Assembly (NCBI RefSeq): GCF_001940245.1
Contig: NZ_MJIG01000001.1
Coordinates: 124,001 to 188,000 of the forward strand
Direction: 5' to 3'
Length of the DNA stretch: 64,000 nucleotides
DNA from: Anaerostipes sp. 992a
GTDB lineage: Bacteria; Bacillota; Clostridia; Lachnospirales; Lachnospiraceae
A program made the translations under genes and the position numbers. Shown here piece after piece: positions 54,779 to 63,785 of this stretch (position 1 is the stretch's first letter; every line of letters begins with the position of its first letter). The notes under the pieces were generated by a model. The model saw nothing but the letters and a program-made list of their open reading frames with translations. It did no database searches and had not been told where the DNA came from.

Positions 54779-55474
54779 ATGAATAGCAAAACAATTACAA
54801 GGCAGCAATTAGCTGGAATGTTTGATCATACATTATTAAAAGCATTTGCAACAAAGGAAGATTTTAGAAAGCTTTGTGAGGAAGCAAAGGAATTAGGCAC
54901 TGCCATGGTTGCGATCAATCCTTCTCCTGTTGCATGGTGTAAGGAGTTCTTAAAGGATACGACGGTTCATGTAGGAGCGGCCATTTCCTTTCCACTGGGA
55001 CAGACACCGATTGCAATGAAAGTGGCAGAAACAAAGAAGGCCATTGAAGATGGTGCAGATGAGATAGATTATGTCATTAACGTAGGAGAACTTAAGGGTG
55101 GCAATCTGATATATATTGAAGAAGAAATGAAACAGATGGTAGCTGTTTGCAGAGAACATGGAAAGACCATAAAGGTCATCTTTGAGAACTGTTATCTGAC
55201 AAAAGAGGAAATCAAAAAGGTCGCATTAATTGCCAAAAGAGTAAAACCTGATTTTATTAAAACGAGTACTGGATTTGGAACTTCTGGAGCAACCGTTGAA
55301 GATGTGAAGCTGATGAAAGAAACGGTTGGAGAGGAGGTACAGGTAAAAGCTGCTGGTGGGATCCGAGATTGGGAAACTTGTGCAGCTATGATCGATGCTG
55401 GTGCGACCAGGATTGGAACCAGTTCCTCATTGCAGATTTTGAAAGGATGGGATGAAGCACATGTATCCGCTTAA
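54779..55474 (+). CDS. deoC: Deoxyribose-phosphate aldolase
   Basis: This class I aldolase splits 2-deoxyribose-5-phosphate into glyceraldehyde-3-phosphate and acetaldehyde. The 231-residue protein has FDHTLLKAFATKEDF, AAISFPLGQTP, DEIDYVINVGELKGG, VIFENCYLTKEEI, the Schiff-base Lys in DFIKTSTGFGTSGAT, and KAAGGIRDW. AAAGGAGGAG precedes ATG 54779; an earlier in-frame start at 54737 lies in the previous gene. Confidence 0.95.
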   Translation: MNSKTITRQQLAGMFDHTLLKAFATKEDFRKLCEEAKELGTAMVAINPSPVAWCKEFLKDTTVHVGAAISFPLGQTPIAMKVAETKKAIEDGADEIDYVINVGELKGGNLIYIEEEMKQMVAVCREHGKTIKVIFENCYLTKEEIKKVALIAKRVKPDFIKTSTGFGTSGATVEDVKLMKETVGEEVQVKAAGGIRDWETCAAMIDAGATRIGTSSSLQILKGWDEAHVSA

Positions 55475-55517
55475 GCTAGAGCCAATCTATTGGGATTCCA
55501 TTTAGGGAAATGATAAG

Positions 55518-56372
55518 TTGGCTAAAATTCGAAAAAATCCAAAAATTCGCGGTACCAGCTGGGATGTCAGTGCACATCCACATGCGGATAATGTAATCTT
55601 GAATGGAGAATATGAAGGAAAGACATTGATGCAGCTGCTGGATGAATATCCAAAGCAGATGCTGGGTAATAAGAACAGAAGTCAGATGCTTAGAATTGCT
55701 TATCTGGATGCCAGAGAGTCCTTATCCATTCAGGTACATCCACAAAATGAATATGCTCGCATTCATGAAAATGATGAGGGCAAGACAGAGTCCTGGTATG
55801 TGGTTGAGGCTGATCCGGGAGCAAAACTGATTGCTGGAACAACAGTATCTTCCATTGAAGGGTTGAAGCAGGCTGTGGCAAAGGACAAGATTGAAGAATG
55901 CGTTCGCAGAATCGAGATGGAGAATGGAGATTTTATCTGTATTGATGCAGGGCAACTGCATGCACTTGGTGCAGGTATTCTTGCACTAGAGATCGGAACG
56001 AATAGTGATACGACATATCGTTTTTATGATTATCATAGAAAGGATGTAGAAGGTAAGGAAAGGGAATTACATCTTGCCAAATGCTTTGATGTGGTCGATA
56101 CAAAGAAACAGTGCGAGAAAGCAGCGTATCCTTTTGATCAGAAGCAGGATGTCATTATTATGAATCGGGAAGAATTTTCTATCCATATGGTAGATATTGA
56201 TGGCAGCTATTGCCTGAAGCCAAATGGAGATACTTTTTATTGTCTTAGTAATGTGAAAGAGGACTGTCAGATTCTTTATGACGGACAAGAAATCCCATTT
56301 GCATTTACGGAGAATATTTTTATACCGGCGGACTGTACCGAACTTATGCCAAAGGAAAAACGAGAGTATTGA
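55518..56372 (+). CDS. manA: Mannose-6-phosphate isomerase, class I
   Basis: This cupin-fold zinc enzyme interconverts mannose-6-P and fructose-6-P. The short Gram-positive type (284 residues) has ESLSIQVHPQNEYA (zinc ligands Q and H), GKTESWYVVEADPGA, DAGQLHALGAGILALEIG with the third ligand, and DTTYRFYDYHR. The TTG start at 55518 has AGGGAAATG upstream. It probably belongs to the RmlD-like/deoC transcription unit. Confidence 0.92.
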   Translation: MAKIRKNPKIRGTSWDVSAHPHADNVILNGEYEGKTLMQLLDEYPKQMLGNKNRSQMLRIAYLDARESLSIQVHPQNEYARIHENDEGKTESWYVVEADPGAKLIAGTTVSSIEGLKQAVAKDKIEECVRRIEMENGDFICIDAGQLHALGAGILALEIGTNSDTTYRFYDYHRKDVEGKERELHLAKCFDVVDTKKQCEKAAYPFDQKQDVIIMNREEFSIHMVDIDGSYCLKPNGDTFYCLSNVKEDCQILYDGQEIPFAFTENIFIPADCTELMPKEKREY

Positions 56373-56420
56373 TCAGTTATATTAAATAGGGGTTTCTTTG
56401 ACTATGGGATAATATGTGAG

Positions 56421-56482
56421 AACGAAATCATTCCGGTCAGCAATCAGGCTACGGAGCTTCCAAATCTGATACATGTTTTCTC
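56421..56482 (+). repeat. Degenerate direct repeat, copy 1
   Basis: It matches 56781-56843 at roughly 80-85 percent. Shared pieces are ATCAGGCT, CGGAGCTTCCAAA and CTGATACATGTTTT. Confidence 0.7.
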
Positions 56483-56780
56483 TTGTTCCACACCAAGACA
56501 GACGAAAATCTTATCTCTCGTCCAGGGACAAATGGCTATGTAAGCAAGCTTCCATCCATTTGTCCTTATGGACGACCAAAAGCAACGCTTTTGCCAAAGA
56601 TTTTCTACCTGAGAAAACATGTAAGCTCCTTCGCAGATTGCTTTACCGGAATGGTTTCGTTCTTTGTAGTATATTGGCTTCTCCCATATTCGTGTGGAGA
56701 AACGGAGTGTGGCAAAGAAGAAGGCTTTTTCATAGACCATATCCCCGTTTTCCCAACTTATATAGATACAATATTATAAA

Positions 56781-56843
56781 AACGGTATCATTTCAGTCAG
56801 GGATCAGGCTGCGGAGCTTCCAAACCTGATACATGTTTTTCCT
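56781..56843 (+). repeat. Degenerate direct repeat, copy 2
   Basis: This second copy lies 360 bases after the first. A further repeat, GGAGAAACGGA with AAGAAGAA, follows both near 56705 and 56854. Confidence 0.7.
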
Positions 56844-56971
56844 ATATTCATATGGAGAAACGGAACATGGAAAAGAAGAAAACTCCTCCGAAAGCGACAT
56901 ATGTGGAATGTTAGAACAACCTGTTGGCTGGATTCTATCACCAGAACTGCTTCAGGCATCGAAGATGACTG

Positions 56972-57028
56972 TTTTCCATAGGACAGTTGGTAGGGAAGTT
57001 TACTTACCTTTCCAACTGTTATGGAAAA
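56972..57028. ncRNA. Candidate structured RNA hairpin
   Basis: TTTTCCATA, ACAGTTGG and AGG-AAGT on the left pair with ACTT-CCT, CCAACTGT and TATGGAAAA on the right, giving a nearly continuous stem of about 25 bp with small bulges and a TT tip. A second stem (GCCAAGCCC with GGGTTTGGC, 57055-57090) follows. The strand is undetermined. It is called a structured RNA only as a hypothesis. Confidence 0.35.
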
Positions 57029-57304
57029 AAGGAAGGCAGTTCGTCTTGTACCACGCCAAGCCCGACTAGCGGAGCGGATTAGGGTTTGGCTCGGGGTAGA
57101 TCCAGACAGCTTTGGTTGTTCTTACGTTCTGGCATCCTAGGCGCAGGAGGAGAAATTTTCTTCTTCATTTAGTCCAGAAAACCCGCATTTTGTGGACAAA
57201 AATATAAATTTTAGGTTATTTTTCTATAAAGTGTATCCTTTCTTTGATAAAATGAGATATACTGAAAAGACAGTATTTTTAAAATCTTAGAAAAGGGTGA
57301 TATT

Positions 57305-57988
57305 TTGGATTTCCTGAAAAAGAATAAGCATCTATGCCCCATTTTGATTTATGGTATCTTCTATTTTGCAGCATTCATCTTTTTAGAGAATACCAATGAG
57401 AAGATTCATATTATACACATGAGGTTTGATGATTGTATTCCTTTTTGTGAATATTTTATTGTTCCGTATGTTATGTGGTATTTTTTCGTGGTTGCTGTAG
57501 TGCTTTATTTTGCATGGTTTAATCAAAACAGGAGGGAATATCGTCAGTTAACCGGTACGCTGATGACGGGCATGACCATATTTTTGATCGTGTCATTGGT
57601 ATATCCCAATGGACAGAATTTAAGACCGGTTCTGACTGGAGATGGATTTTTCATGCAGGCGGTCAATCTGTTATACAGGATTGATACACCAACCAACATT
57701 CTTCCAAGTATTCATGTATTTCATTCGGTAGCTTGCTGCATTGCCGTATGGAAAGCGCAAAGCCTGAGGGAGCATCGTGGAATTCAGGCAGCGATCAGTC
57801 TGTTGACCGTATTGATCGTTTTGTCTACTATGTTCTTAAAGCAGCATAGTATATTGGATGTCACACTTGCATTATGTCTGAATGGAGTGTGTGCATTGTT
57901 CTTTTATCGAATCTTGCCATCCAGATATAAAAGAGGGCGTGCAGAAGAAGCTTCTTATGATATTAGAAAGGGACAGTCATGGATATAA
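57305..57988 (+). CDS. PAP2-superfamily membrane phosphatase
   Basis: This 227-residue protein has about six membrane helices and the phosphatase motifs in the second half: PSIHVFHSVACC in place of PSGH, and STMFLKQHSILDV as the final SxxxxxxHxxxD motif. It probably acts on a lipid phosphate at the outer membrane face. TTG 57305 lies seven bases after AAAAGGGTG. It overlaps the alpha/beta hydrolase gene by ten bases, so the two are coupled. Confidence 0.8.
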   Translation: MDFLKKNKHLCPILIYGIFYFAAFIFLENTNEKIHIIHMRFDDCIPFCEYFIVPYVMWYFFVVAVVLYFAWFNQNRREYRQLTGTLMTGMTIFLIVSLVYPNGQNLRPVLTGDGFFMQAVNLLYRIDTPTNILPSIHVFHSVACCIAVWKAQSLREHRGIQAAISLLTVLIVLSTMFLKQHSILDVTLALCLNGVCALFFYRILPSRYKRGRAEEASYDIRKGQSWI

Positions 57989-58659
57989 AGCACTATTATA
58001 TAGAAAAAGGACAGGGGGAGCCGTTACTCCTTCTTCATGGTAACGGAGAAGATAGCTCTTATTTTGTACATCAGATGGAATTTTTCTCCAGATATTATAG
58101 AGTGATTGCTATCGATACCAGAGGACATGGAAGATCGCCAAGAGGAACCGGGGAATTTACCATTCGGCAGTTTGCCGATGATTTACATGAGTTCATGGAT
58201 GATATGAATATTGCACGTGCCAATATTCTTGGATTTTCTGATGGTGGGAACATTGCATTGATATTTGCCATGAAATATCCTAAGCGAGTGGGAAGATTGA
58301 TTTTAAATGGAGCAAATCTGGATGGAAGTGGTGTAAAGTGGAGTATACAGCTTCCGATCATCGTCGGATATAAGATTGCAGCTGTTTTTGCGAAAAGAAG
58401 CCGGAAGGCAAGAGAACATGCCGAGATGCTGGGGCTTATGGTTCATGATCCTTCTATTAAGAAGGAGGATCTAGCTCAGGTAAAAGCAGAAACGTTAGTG
58501 ATTGCCGGGACTAAGGATATGATCAGGGAAGAGCATACGCGATTGATCGCAGAGCATATTCCACATGCGAAACTGGCACTTCTGAATGGAGACCACTTTG
58601 TAGCCAATAAGAGTCCAGAGGAATTTAATCAAACCGTGTATGAATTTTTGAATGATTAG
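57979..58659 (+). CDS. Alpha/beta hydrolase
   Basis: This 226-residue enzyme has the oxyanion-hole segment LLLLHGNGEDSSYF, AIDTRGHGRSPRG, the nucleophile elbow GFSDGGNIAL (Ser near residue 90), an acid residue near AGTKDMIREEH and the catalytic His in NGDHFVANKSPEEF. It is of the esterase/lipase type with unknown substrate. Coupling to a PAP2 phosphatase suggests lipid turnover. It ends at a terminator shared with the convergent rpiR gene. Confidence 0.88.
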   Translation: MDIKHYYIEKGQGEPLLLLHGNGEDSSYFVHQMEFFSRYYRVIAIDTRGHGRSPRGTGEFTIRQFADDLHEFMDDMNIARANILGFSDGGNIALIFAMKYPKRVGRLILNGANLDGSGVKWSIQLPIIVGYKIAAVFAKRSRKAREHAEMLGLMVHDPSIKKEDLAQVKAETLVIAGTKDMIREEHTRLIAEHIPHAKLALLNGDHFVANKSPEEFNQTVYEFLND

Positions 58660-58669
58660 AAATAACAGA

Positions 58670-58703
58670 GGGCATAGCAGAGAAATTTGCTATGCCCGTT
58701 TTT
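58670..58703. terminator. Terminator between the hydrolase and rpiR
   Basis: GGGCATAGCA, eight bases, TGCTATGCCC, then GTTTTTG form a perfect 10-bp stem. Confidence 0.85.
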
Positions 58704-58704
58704 G

Positions 58705-59577
58705 TTAATGATGATAATATCCAAGCTGATCGAAGATTTCTTTCGCTTCTTCCACGTCGCCTACAATTTTTGGCAGGTCTTTAAGGGCAAGAGCCAGGAA
58801 CAGGGTGTCAATGATAATAGATTGGACGATGATGGAAGTCTGGTTGGTCAGACGGAAGTTGTTCTCTACACAGGAGGTATAGAGGGTGACCGTAGCTTTG
58901 TCTGCCAGCTTCTGATTGCCAAATTGGGTAATGAGGATGACCTTGGCATTTCTCTCATTGGCAAGCTGGATGAACTGATGGTTCTGAACAGACTTTGCCA
59001 GTGTGGTAAAGCAGATCAGCAGATCGTCTTTTTTCATATTAATATTAGATTCTAACTGCAGATGCGTATCTTCAAAGAAAATAGATGGAATATCCAGACG
59101 CATGAGCTTAATGCGAAGCTGCTGGGCAAGAACACTGCTGGCACCGACTCCACTTAGATAGATACGGTGTCCGCTTTGATAAGTATGATAAATAAGCTCA
59201 ACAGCAGCATCCATGGATTCACTGGTTAATGTCTTGCCAGTGGCTTCAATAGAAGTAATCGTAAAAGCAGCCAGTTTCTCATAAATTTCCAGAGAATGGT
59301 CCTTTTCGGTTACATTGACCGGGATGGCCTGACGTTCATTGGAGGCCAAATCTGCAGACAGGGTCAATTTAAACTCCGTGTATCCATTTAATCCAAGCTT
59401 TTTGGTAAAGCGAATCAGTGTGGCTTCGCTGACACCGCTTTTTTGTGATAATTCTTTTGTTGACATAGTCAATATGTCGTCTGAATGTTCTAAGATAAAA
59501 TGCCCCAGAGACTGTTCTGCATTGGATAAAAAGGGCATCATAGATTCCAGTTTTGATAAAAGATTATTTTCCTGCAT
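58705..59577 (-). CDS. MurR/RpiR-family regulator with SIS domain
   Basis: This 290-residue regulator has an N-terminal RpiR HTH (LSNAEQSLGHFILEH, STKELSQKSGVSEATLIRF) and a C-terminal SIS sugar-phosphate-binding domain (IYLSGVGASSVLAQQLRIKL, LICFTTLAKSVQ). The start was set at the ATG at 59577, six bases after GGAGAG; a longer frame to 59613 exists. It is divergent from nagB-nagA and two matching inverted repeats lie between, so it most likely controls amino-sugar use with GlcNAc-6-P or GlcN-6-P as ligand. Confidence 0.88.
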   Translation of the reverse strand: MQENNLLSKLESMMPFLSNAEQSLGHFILEHSDDILTMSTKELSQKSGVSEATLIRFTKKLGLNGYTEFKLTLSADLASNERQAIPVNVTEKDHSLEIYEKLAAFTITSIEATGKTLTSESMDAAVELIYHTYQSGHRIYLSGVGASSVLAQQLRIKLMRLDIPSIFFEDTHLQLESNINMKKDDLLICFTTLAKSVQNHQFIQLANERNAKVILITQFGNQKLADKATVTLYTSCVENNFRLTNQTSIIVQSIIIDTLFLALALKDLPKIVGDVEEAKEIFDQLGYYHH

Positions 59578-59678
59578 TGATTTCTCTCCGTAAGTATCAT
59601 AATTAAGATTCATTATCGTTTTTCTAGGTTTAAGTATAATTCATTTATCTTGAAAATTCAATGAAATCTAAAAAGAGA

Positions 59679-59738
59679 TGAAGTAAAACTACATTTTTAA
59701 ATAAAATACTTGAAATAAAACTTCATACGTGATATAGT
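59679..59738 (+). promoter_or_regulatory. nagB promoter with two RpiR-type operators
   Basis: Two related inverted repeats, TGAAGTAAAACTACA (59679-59693) and TGAAATAAAACTTCA (59711-59725), have centres 32 bases apart. The second overlaps the -35 TTGAAA (59710-59715), followed by 17 bases and TATAGT (59733-59738). Confidence 0.75.
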
Positions 59739-59802
59739 AAAGACAAGTTAGAAATAACGAGGAGTCAATAAACAGCAAAAAACAAGAAAAGGAGTTACAA
59801 GT

Positions 59803-60546
59803 ATGATGATTTATCAGGGAAAAGATTACAAAGATTTAAGTGAGAAGGCAGCGGAGATTATTGCAGCAGAAGTATTTATGAAGCCGGATGCAGTATTGGG
59901 ACTGGCAACTGGCTCTACACCAATCGGTGTATATGAGGAGCTTGTAAAGTTATACAATATGGGAAGAATTGATTTTTCCAAAGTAACATCTGTAAATTTA
60001 GATGAATACAAAGGATTGTCTCCAGAAAATGAACAGAGCTATCGTTATTTTATGAATCATTATTTATTCGATCATGTAAATATTGATAAGAGCCGTACCT
60101 ACGTTCCAAATGGATTGGAAGAGGATTCCCAAAAGGCATGTGATGAATACAATCAGTTGATCGAAAGTGTTGGAGGAATTGATCTACAGGTATTAGGACT
60201 TGGTGGAAATGGACATATCGGATTCAATGAACCAGGAGATGTTTTCGATAAAGTAACACATTGTGTGAAATTAACAGAAAGTACCATTGAAGCGAATGCA
60301 CGCTTCTTCAATTCTAAAGAAGAGGTACCAACTGAAGCATACTCAATGGGAATTCAGAATATTATGTCTGCGAAAAAGATCCTTCTGATCGCAACTGGAG
60401 AAAGAAAAGCAGAAGCATTATATCAGGCACTGTATGGACCGATTTCACCAAAGGTTCCAGCTTCTATCTTACAGCTTCACAATCAGTTAGCTGTATTTGC
60501 AGATCCAGAAGCATTATCAGTAATTAAGGAAAAAGGACTGTTATAA
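59803..60546 (+). CDS. nagB: Glucosamine-6-phosphate deaminase
   Basis: This enzyme converts GlcN-6-P to fructose-6-P and ammonia. The 247-residue protein has VLGLATGSTPIGVYEEL, SVNLDEYKGL, the catalytic acidic/His region LGLGGNGHIGFNEPG and GIQNIMSAKKILLIATG. AAAGGAG precedes the ATG. Its stop is immediately followed by nagA, with which it forms an operon. Confidence 0.96.
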   Translation: MMIYQGKDYKDLSEKAAEIIAAEVFMKPDAVLGLATGSTPIGVYEELVKLYNMGRIDFSKVTSVNLDEYKGLSPENEQSYRYFMNHYLFDHVNIDKSRTYVPNGLEEDSQKACDEYNQLIESVGGIDLQVLGLGGNGHIGFNEPGDVFDKVTHCVKLTESTIEANARFFNSKEEVPTEAYSMGIQNIMSAKKILLIATGERKAEALYQALYGPISPKVPASILQLHNQLAVFADPEALSVIKEKGLL

Positions 60547-61659
60547 ATGATTATTAAAAATGGAATTGTTTTTACAGAAGATGGTACATTTGAAGAAAAA
60601 GAACTTTATATTGAAGGCGGACGATTCGTTGCAGGCATGGATGAGGTAGAGGATCAGACAGTATTAGATGTCGAAGGTAATCTGATTCTTCCTGGTCTGG
60701 TGGATGTTCATAGCCATGGAGCTGCTGGAAATGATTTTTGCGATGGTGATGTGGAAAAGTTAAAGGGAATTCTGGCTTATGAGAAGTCCTGTGGAATTAC
60801 CAGCTATTGTCCAACTTCTATGACATTATCAAAGGAACGGTTAAAGGATATCTTTGCAACGGTGAAAGAAATCCAGCCATCTGAGGAGTTAGCACGGATT
60901 GTAGGAATCAATATGGAAGGTCCATTTGTTTCAGAAAAGAAAAAGGGTGCTCAGAACGGAAAATATATTGTGCACCCAGATGCAGCATTTTTTTATGAAT
61001 GCAATGAGGCCAGTGGACATAAGATTAAGTTGGTTACTCTGGCACCAGAGCAGGAGGGAAGTGAAGCATTTATCCGACAGGTTGGGAAGGAGGTTGGAAT
61101 TTCCATCGGTCATACGGATGCAAATTATGATACAGCGAAAAAGGCATTTGATCTGGGAGCCGATCACGTAACCCATTTATTCAATGCCATGCCATCTTTC
61201 CTGCACAGGAATCCTGGAGTGATCGGTGCAGCTGCGGATAGTTCTCACTGTATGCCAGAGATCATCAGCGATGGACTTCATGTTCATCCAAGCGTAGTAA
61301 GGACCGCATTTCGCATTTTTGGTCCGGAACGAATGATTCTGATCAGTGATTCTATGCGTGCCACAGGCTTAGAGGATGGGACCTATGAATTTGGGGGCCA
61401 GATGGTATATGTTAAAGATAAAAAAGCAACTTTGGAGGATGGAACCATTGCCGGATCTACGACGAATCTTTACGATTGTATGTGTCGGGCAATGACATTT
61501 GGAATTCCAAAAGCGGATGCTATTTTTGCAGCGACGAGAAATCCAGCAAAAAGTATTGGGGTATATGATCAGGTGGGATCGATTGCACCTGGCAAAAGAG
61601 CGGATTTTCTTATTGTTGATCAGGAATTTCATTTGCGAGAAGTGTATATGTTAAAATAG
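60547..61659 (+). CDS. nagA: N-acetylglucosamine-6-phosphate deacetylase
   Basis: This amidohydrolase-fold deacetylase gives GlcN-6-P for NagB. The 370-residue protein has LPGLVDVHSHGAAGNDFCDG, NMEGPFVSEKKKGA (metal-binding Glu), SIGHTDANYDTAKKAFDLGADHVTHLFNAM, with His ligands in the short pieces IGHTDAN and HVTHLFNAM, and the catalytic Asp in ILISDSMRATG. The ATG immediately follows the nagB stop (TAAATG). Confidence 0.96.
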   Translation: MIIKNGIVFTEDGTFEEKELYIEGGRFVAGMDEVEDQTVLDVEGNLILPGLVDVHSHGAAGNDFCDGDVEKLKGILAYEKSCGITSYCPTSMTLSKERLKDIFATVKEIQPSEELARIVGINMEGPFVSEKKKGAQNGKYIVHPDAAFFYECNEASGHKIKLVTLAPEQEGSEAFIRQVGKEVGISIGHTDANYDTAKKAFDLGADHVTHLFNAMPSFLHRNPGVIGAAADSSHCMPEIISDGLHVHPSVVRTAFRIFGPERMILISDSMRATGLEDGTYEFGGQMVYVKDKKATLEDGTIAGSTTNLYDCMCRAMTFGIPKADAIFAATRNPAKSIGVYDQVGSIAPGKRADFLIVDQEFHLREVYMLK

Positions 61660-61665
61660 AGAAAA

Positions 61666-61705
61666 AGAAAGGCTCTTCTGGTTTTGTGACCGGAAGAGCC
61701 TTTCT
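61666..61705. terminator. Bidirectional terminator between nagA and cstA
   Basis: AGAAAGGCTCTTCTGGT and ACCGGAAGAGCCTTTCT form a 17-bp stem with one mismatch or G-U pair around six bases. Confidence 0.9.
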
Positions 61706-61735
61706 CGTGTTATAAAAAACTTCGGTTAGGATAGA

Positions 61736-63469
61736 TTAAGCATGTTTTGCAGAATTAAGATTGTTTTTTACTTCCTTTTTTTCTTTATGCTTTGCTAATT
61801 CTTTTACAGATGTTATAACAATGGTTACACCAAGGATCATTAACAGGATTGCGATGATCAGCTGGAGTCCTTCTACCATGAATACGGCAGTTCCTGCTGA
61901 GAAGGCTTTTACAAGGCCGATAGTACGCTGAACCAATGCAGTGAAGGTTACACAAAGCATGATGATCAGTGGAGGGAATAATGTCTTATTCTGTCTTCCT
62001 GTTACCTTTAAGAATACACAAAGTGTGATCAGTACCAAAGCACTGAGCAGCTGGTTGGCACTTCCGAATAAAGGCCAGATATTTGCATATCCGATTCTTG
62101 TAAGAATGTATCCAAATAAAAGAGTTATGATCGTAGAGAAATATTTATTGCAGAATAATTTTCTCCATCCTTCTGCATGTTCCATATCATCCACACTGAA
62201 TAATTCCTGGAAGGACATACGTCCGATACGCGCAACGGCATCCAGACTTGTAAGAGCAAGTGCGGATACACACATGGTCATAAAGCACTGGGCAACATAG
62301 ATCGGAATTCCGAACATTTCAAGAAGACCAGCAACACCGCCAGAGAAAATCTGGAATGGAGTTCCAACTGCAGCAGTTCCATCAGTGGCAGCAGCTGCAC
62401 CAGCAACACAAAGGGCTAATACGGCAAGAAGACTTTCTAAGATCATAGCACCGTAGCCAACTTTTAGCATATCCTTTTCGTTGGAAATTGTTTTAGAAGA
62501 GGTACCAGAGGATACCAGACTGTGGAAACCAGATACAGCACCACAGGCAACTGTTACAAAAAGGATAGGGAATAAATTACCTAATGCCTCGTTTTGGAAA
62601 CCAGTAAATACAGGAAGGTTCATGGTTGGATGAGCAACCAGGATACCAGCTGCAGCTCCGATGATCATACCGGCGAACATAAAAGTCGTCATGTAATCAC
62701 GAGGCTGTTTTAATAACCACATTGGAAGGATGGATGCCAGGAAGATGTATACGAAGGTAAATCCTGTCCATGCATCTTTACCACCTGTCAGAGGAATCAT
62801 CATACCGATTGCCAGTGCAGCAACAGTACAAACAAGACCTACGACAAACTCTTTCGCTCCTTTTAACTGGAACTTTTTCTGGATTAGACCAAATACAACA
62901 GCGAATAAGATAAACAGGATAGAAATACTTCCTGCTGCACCATTTGCTTTTGCAGTAGGAGCAAGGCTTGTGATGCCATCCTGTACTACATAAGCATTAA
63001 AGGTACCAGCTACCATATCAGCAAATGCAGCGATTACGATTAATGTAAAGAGCCAGCAGAATACAAGGAAGATACGGCGGCCAGTCTTACCAATATATTG
63101 TTCGATCAGAAGACCCATGGATTTTCCTTCATTTTTTACACTGGCATATAAAGCACCAAAGTCTGTAACAGCACCGAAGAAGATACCACCGATGATGATC
63201 CAGAGAAGGACTGGAAGCCATCCAAATGCGGCTGCCTGAATTGCACCGGTTACAGGGCCGGCACCTGCGATAGATGAAAACTGGTGAGAAAATACGATCC
63301 AACCATGGGTAGGCACATAGTCCTGTCCATCTTCTTTTGTATAAGCTGGGGTTTTTGCTTTTGGGTCAATGCCCCATTTGTTTGCAAGCCAGCGGCCATA
63401 AAGTGTATATCCTGCTAAAAGACATACAGCTGCGATAAGTACGATTACTAAAGTATTCATAATTTTCAC
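61736..63469 (-). CDS. cstA: CstA-family carbon starvation/peptide or pyruvate transporter
   Basis: This membrane protein of 577 residues has many hydrophobic helices. Family signatures include the N-terminal GYTLYGRWLANKWGIDPKAK, HQFSSIAGAGPVTGAI, LWIIIGGIFFGAVTDFGALY, and SGFHSLVSSGTSSKTISNE. CstA/BtsT-like proteins import peptides or pyruvate. GAGGAGTG precedes ATG 63469. A T-box leader with its own terminator lies directly upstream, so expression is probably tied to the charging of one tRNA. No partner sensor kinase is nearby. Confidence 0.92.
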   Translation of the reverse strand: MKIMNTLVIVLIAAVCLLAGYTLYGRWLANKWGIDPKAKTPAYTKEDGQDYVPTHGWIVFSHQFSSIAGAGPVTGAIQAAAFGWLPVLLWIIIGGIFFGAVTDFGALYASVKNEGKSMGLLIEQYIGKTGRRIFLVFCWLFTLIVIAAFADMVAGTFNAYVVQDGITSLAPTAKANGAAGSISILFILFAVVFGLIQKKFQLKGAKEFVVGLVCTVAALAIGMMIPLTGGKDAWTGFTFVYIFLASILPMWLLKQPRDYMTTFMFAGMIIGAAAGILVAHPTMNLPVFTGFQNEALGNLFPILFVTVACGAVSGFHSLVSSGTSSKTISNEKDMLKVGYGAMILESLLAVLALCVAGAAAATDGTAAVGTPFQIFSGGVAGLLEMFGIPIYVAQCFMTMCVSALALTSLDAVARIGRMSFQELFSVDDMEHAEGWRKLFCNKYFSTIITLLFGYILTRIGYANIWPLFGSANQLLSALVLITLCVFLKVTGRQNKTLFPPLIIMLCVTFTALVQRTIGLVKAFSAGTAVFMVEGLQLIIAILLMILGVTIVITSVKELAKHKEKKEVKNNLNSAKHA

Positions 63470-63499
63470 TCCTCAAATATTTTTTTCATATCCAAATGT

Positions 63500-63785
63500 G
63501 TAGCTGCATAAAAAAACTTCGTCCGCTTATAGAGGACTCTATAAGAAGACGAAGAAATATTCTCCGCGTTACCACTTCTCTTGCCGATAAACATCGACCA
63601 CTCATTCACATCGCTGATCGTTCAGAAAATGTGTGTCCCGTTAACGGAGGATTCCGGCATGGATTACTAAACAAAAGTCATTCACTCATGCTGTTTGCAG
63701 GGGATAGCCTTTATTCTATGTTTACTGTCTCACACCAGCCGACAGCTCTCTGAAAACATGTGAGTAAAGGTCATGTCCTGTTCAT
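63500..63785 (-). promoter_or_regulatory. T-box riboswitch leader of cstA
   Basis: Read on the minus strand, this leader has the stem I distal segment AGAGAGCTGTC-GGCTGGTG (about 63751-63733) and the T-box sequence AAGTGGTAACGCGG (63577-63564). It ends in a terminator CTTCGTC...GACGAAG (stem 63554-63517) followed by a run of T. The stem contains CTTATAGAG/CTCTATAAG. The leader ends about 30 bases before the cstA start site region. A promoter-like TTGACA, 16 bases, TAAAAT lies upstream (about 63838-63811). I could not fix the specifier codon by eye, so the tRNA is not assigned. Confidence 0.85.

Larger units (their letters stand above)
56373..57304. other. Non-coding region with degenerate repeats and strong hairpins
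   Basis: In 930 bp I find no convincing gene; open frames on both strands lack ribosome sites and recognisable motifs. It contains two diverged copies of a segment of about 62 bp (56421-56482 and 56781-56843), two copies of a 40-bp segment (56693-56732 and 56841-56880), a long hairpin (56972-57028) and a GCCAAGCCC/GGGTTTGGC stem (57055-57090). It may be an untranslated RNA, a decayed mobile repeat, or both. Confidence 0.6.

Noticed and set aside
56444-57069. Several frames of 70-120 codons on both strands between manA and the PAP2 gene
   Set aside because: No ribosome sites, no recognisable domains, and overlapping frames on both strands. The repeats and hairpins fit non-coding DNA better.
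63496-63753. Open frame on the plus strand near the window end
   Set aside because: It lies antisense to the T-box leader, whose conserved bases explain the sequence.
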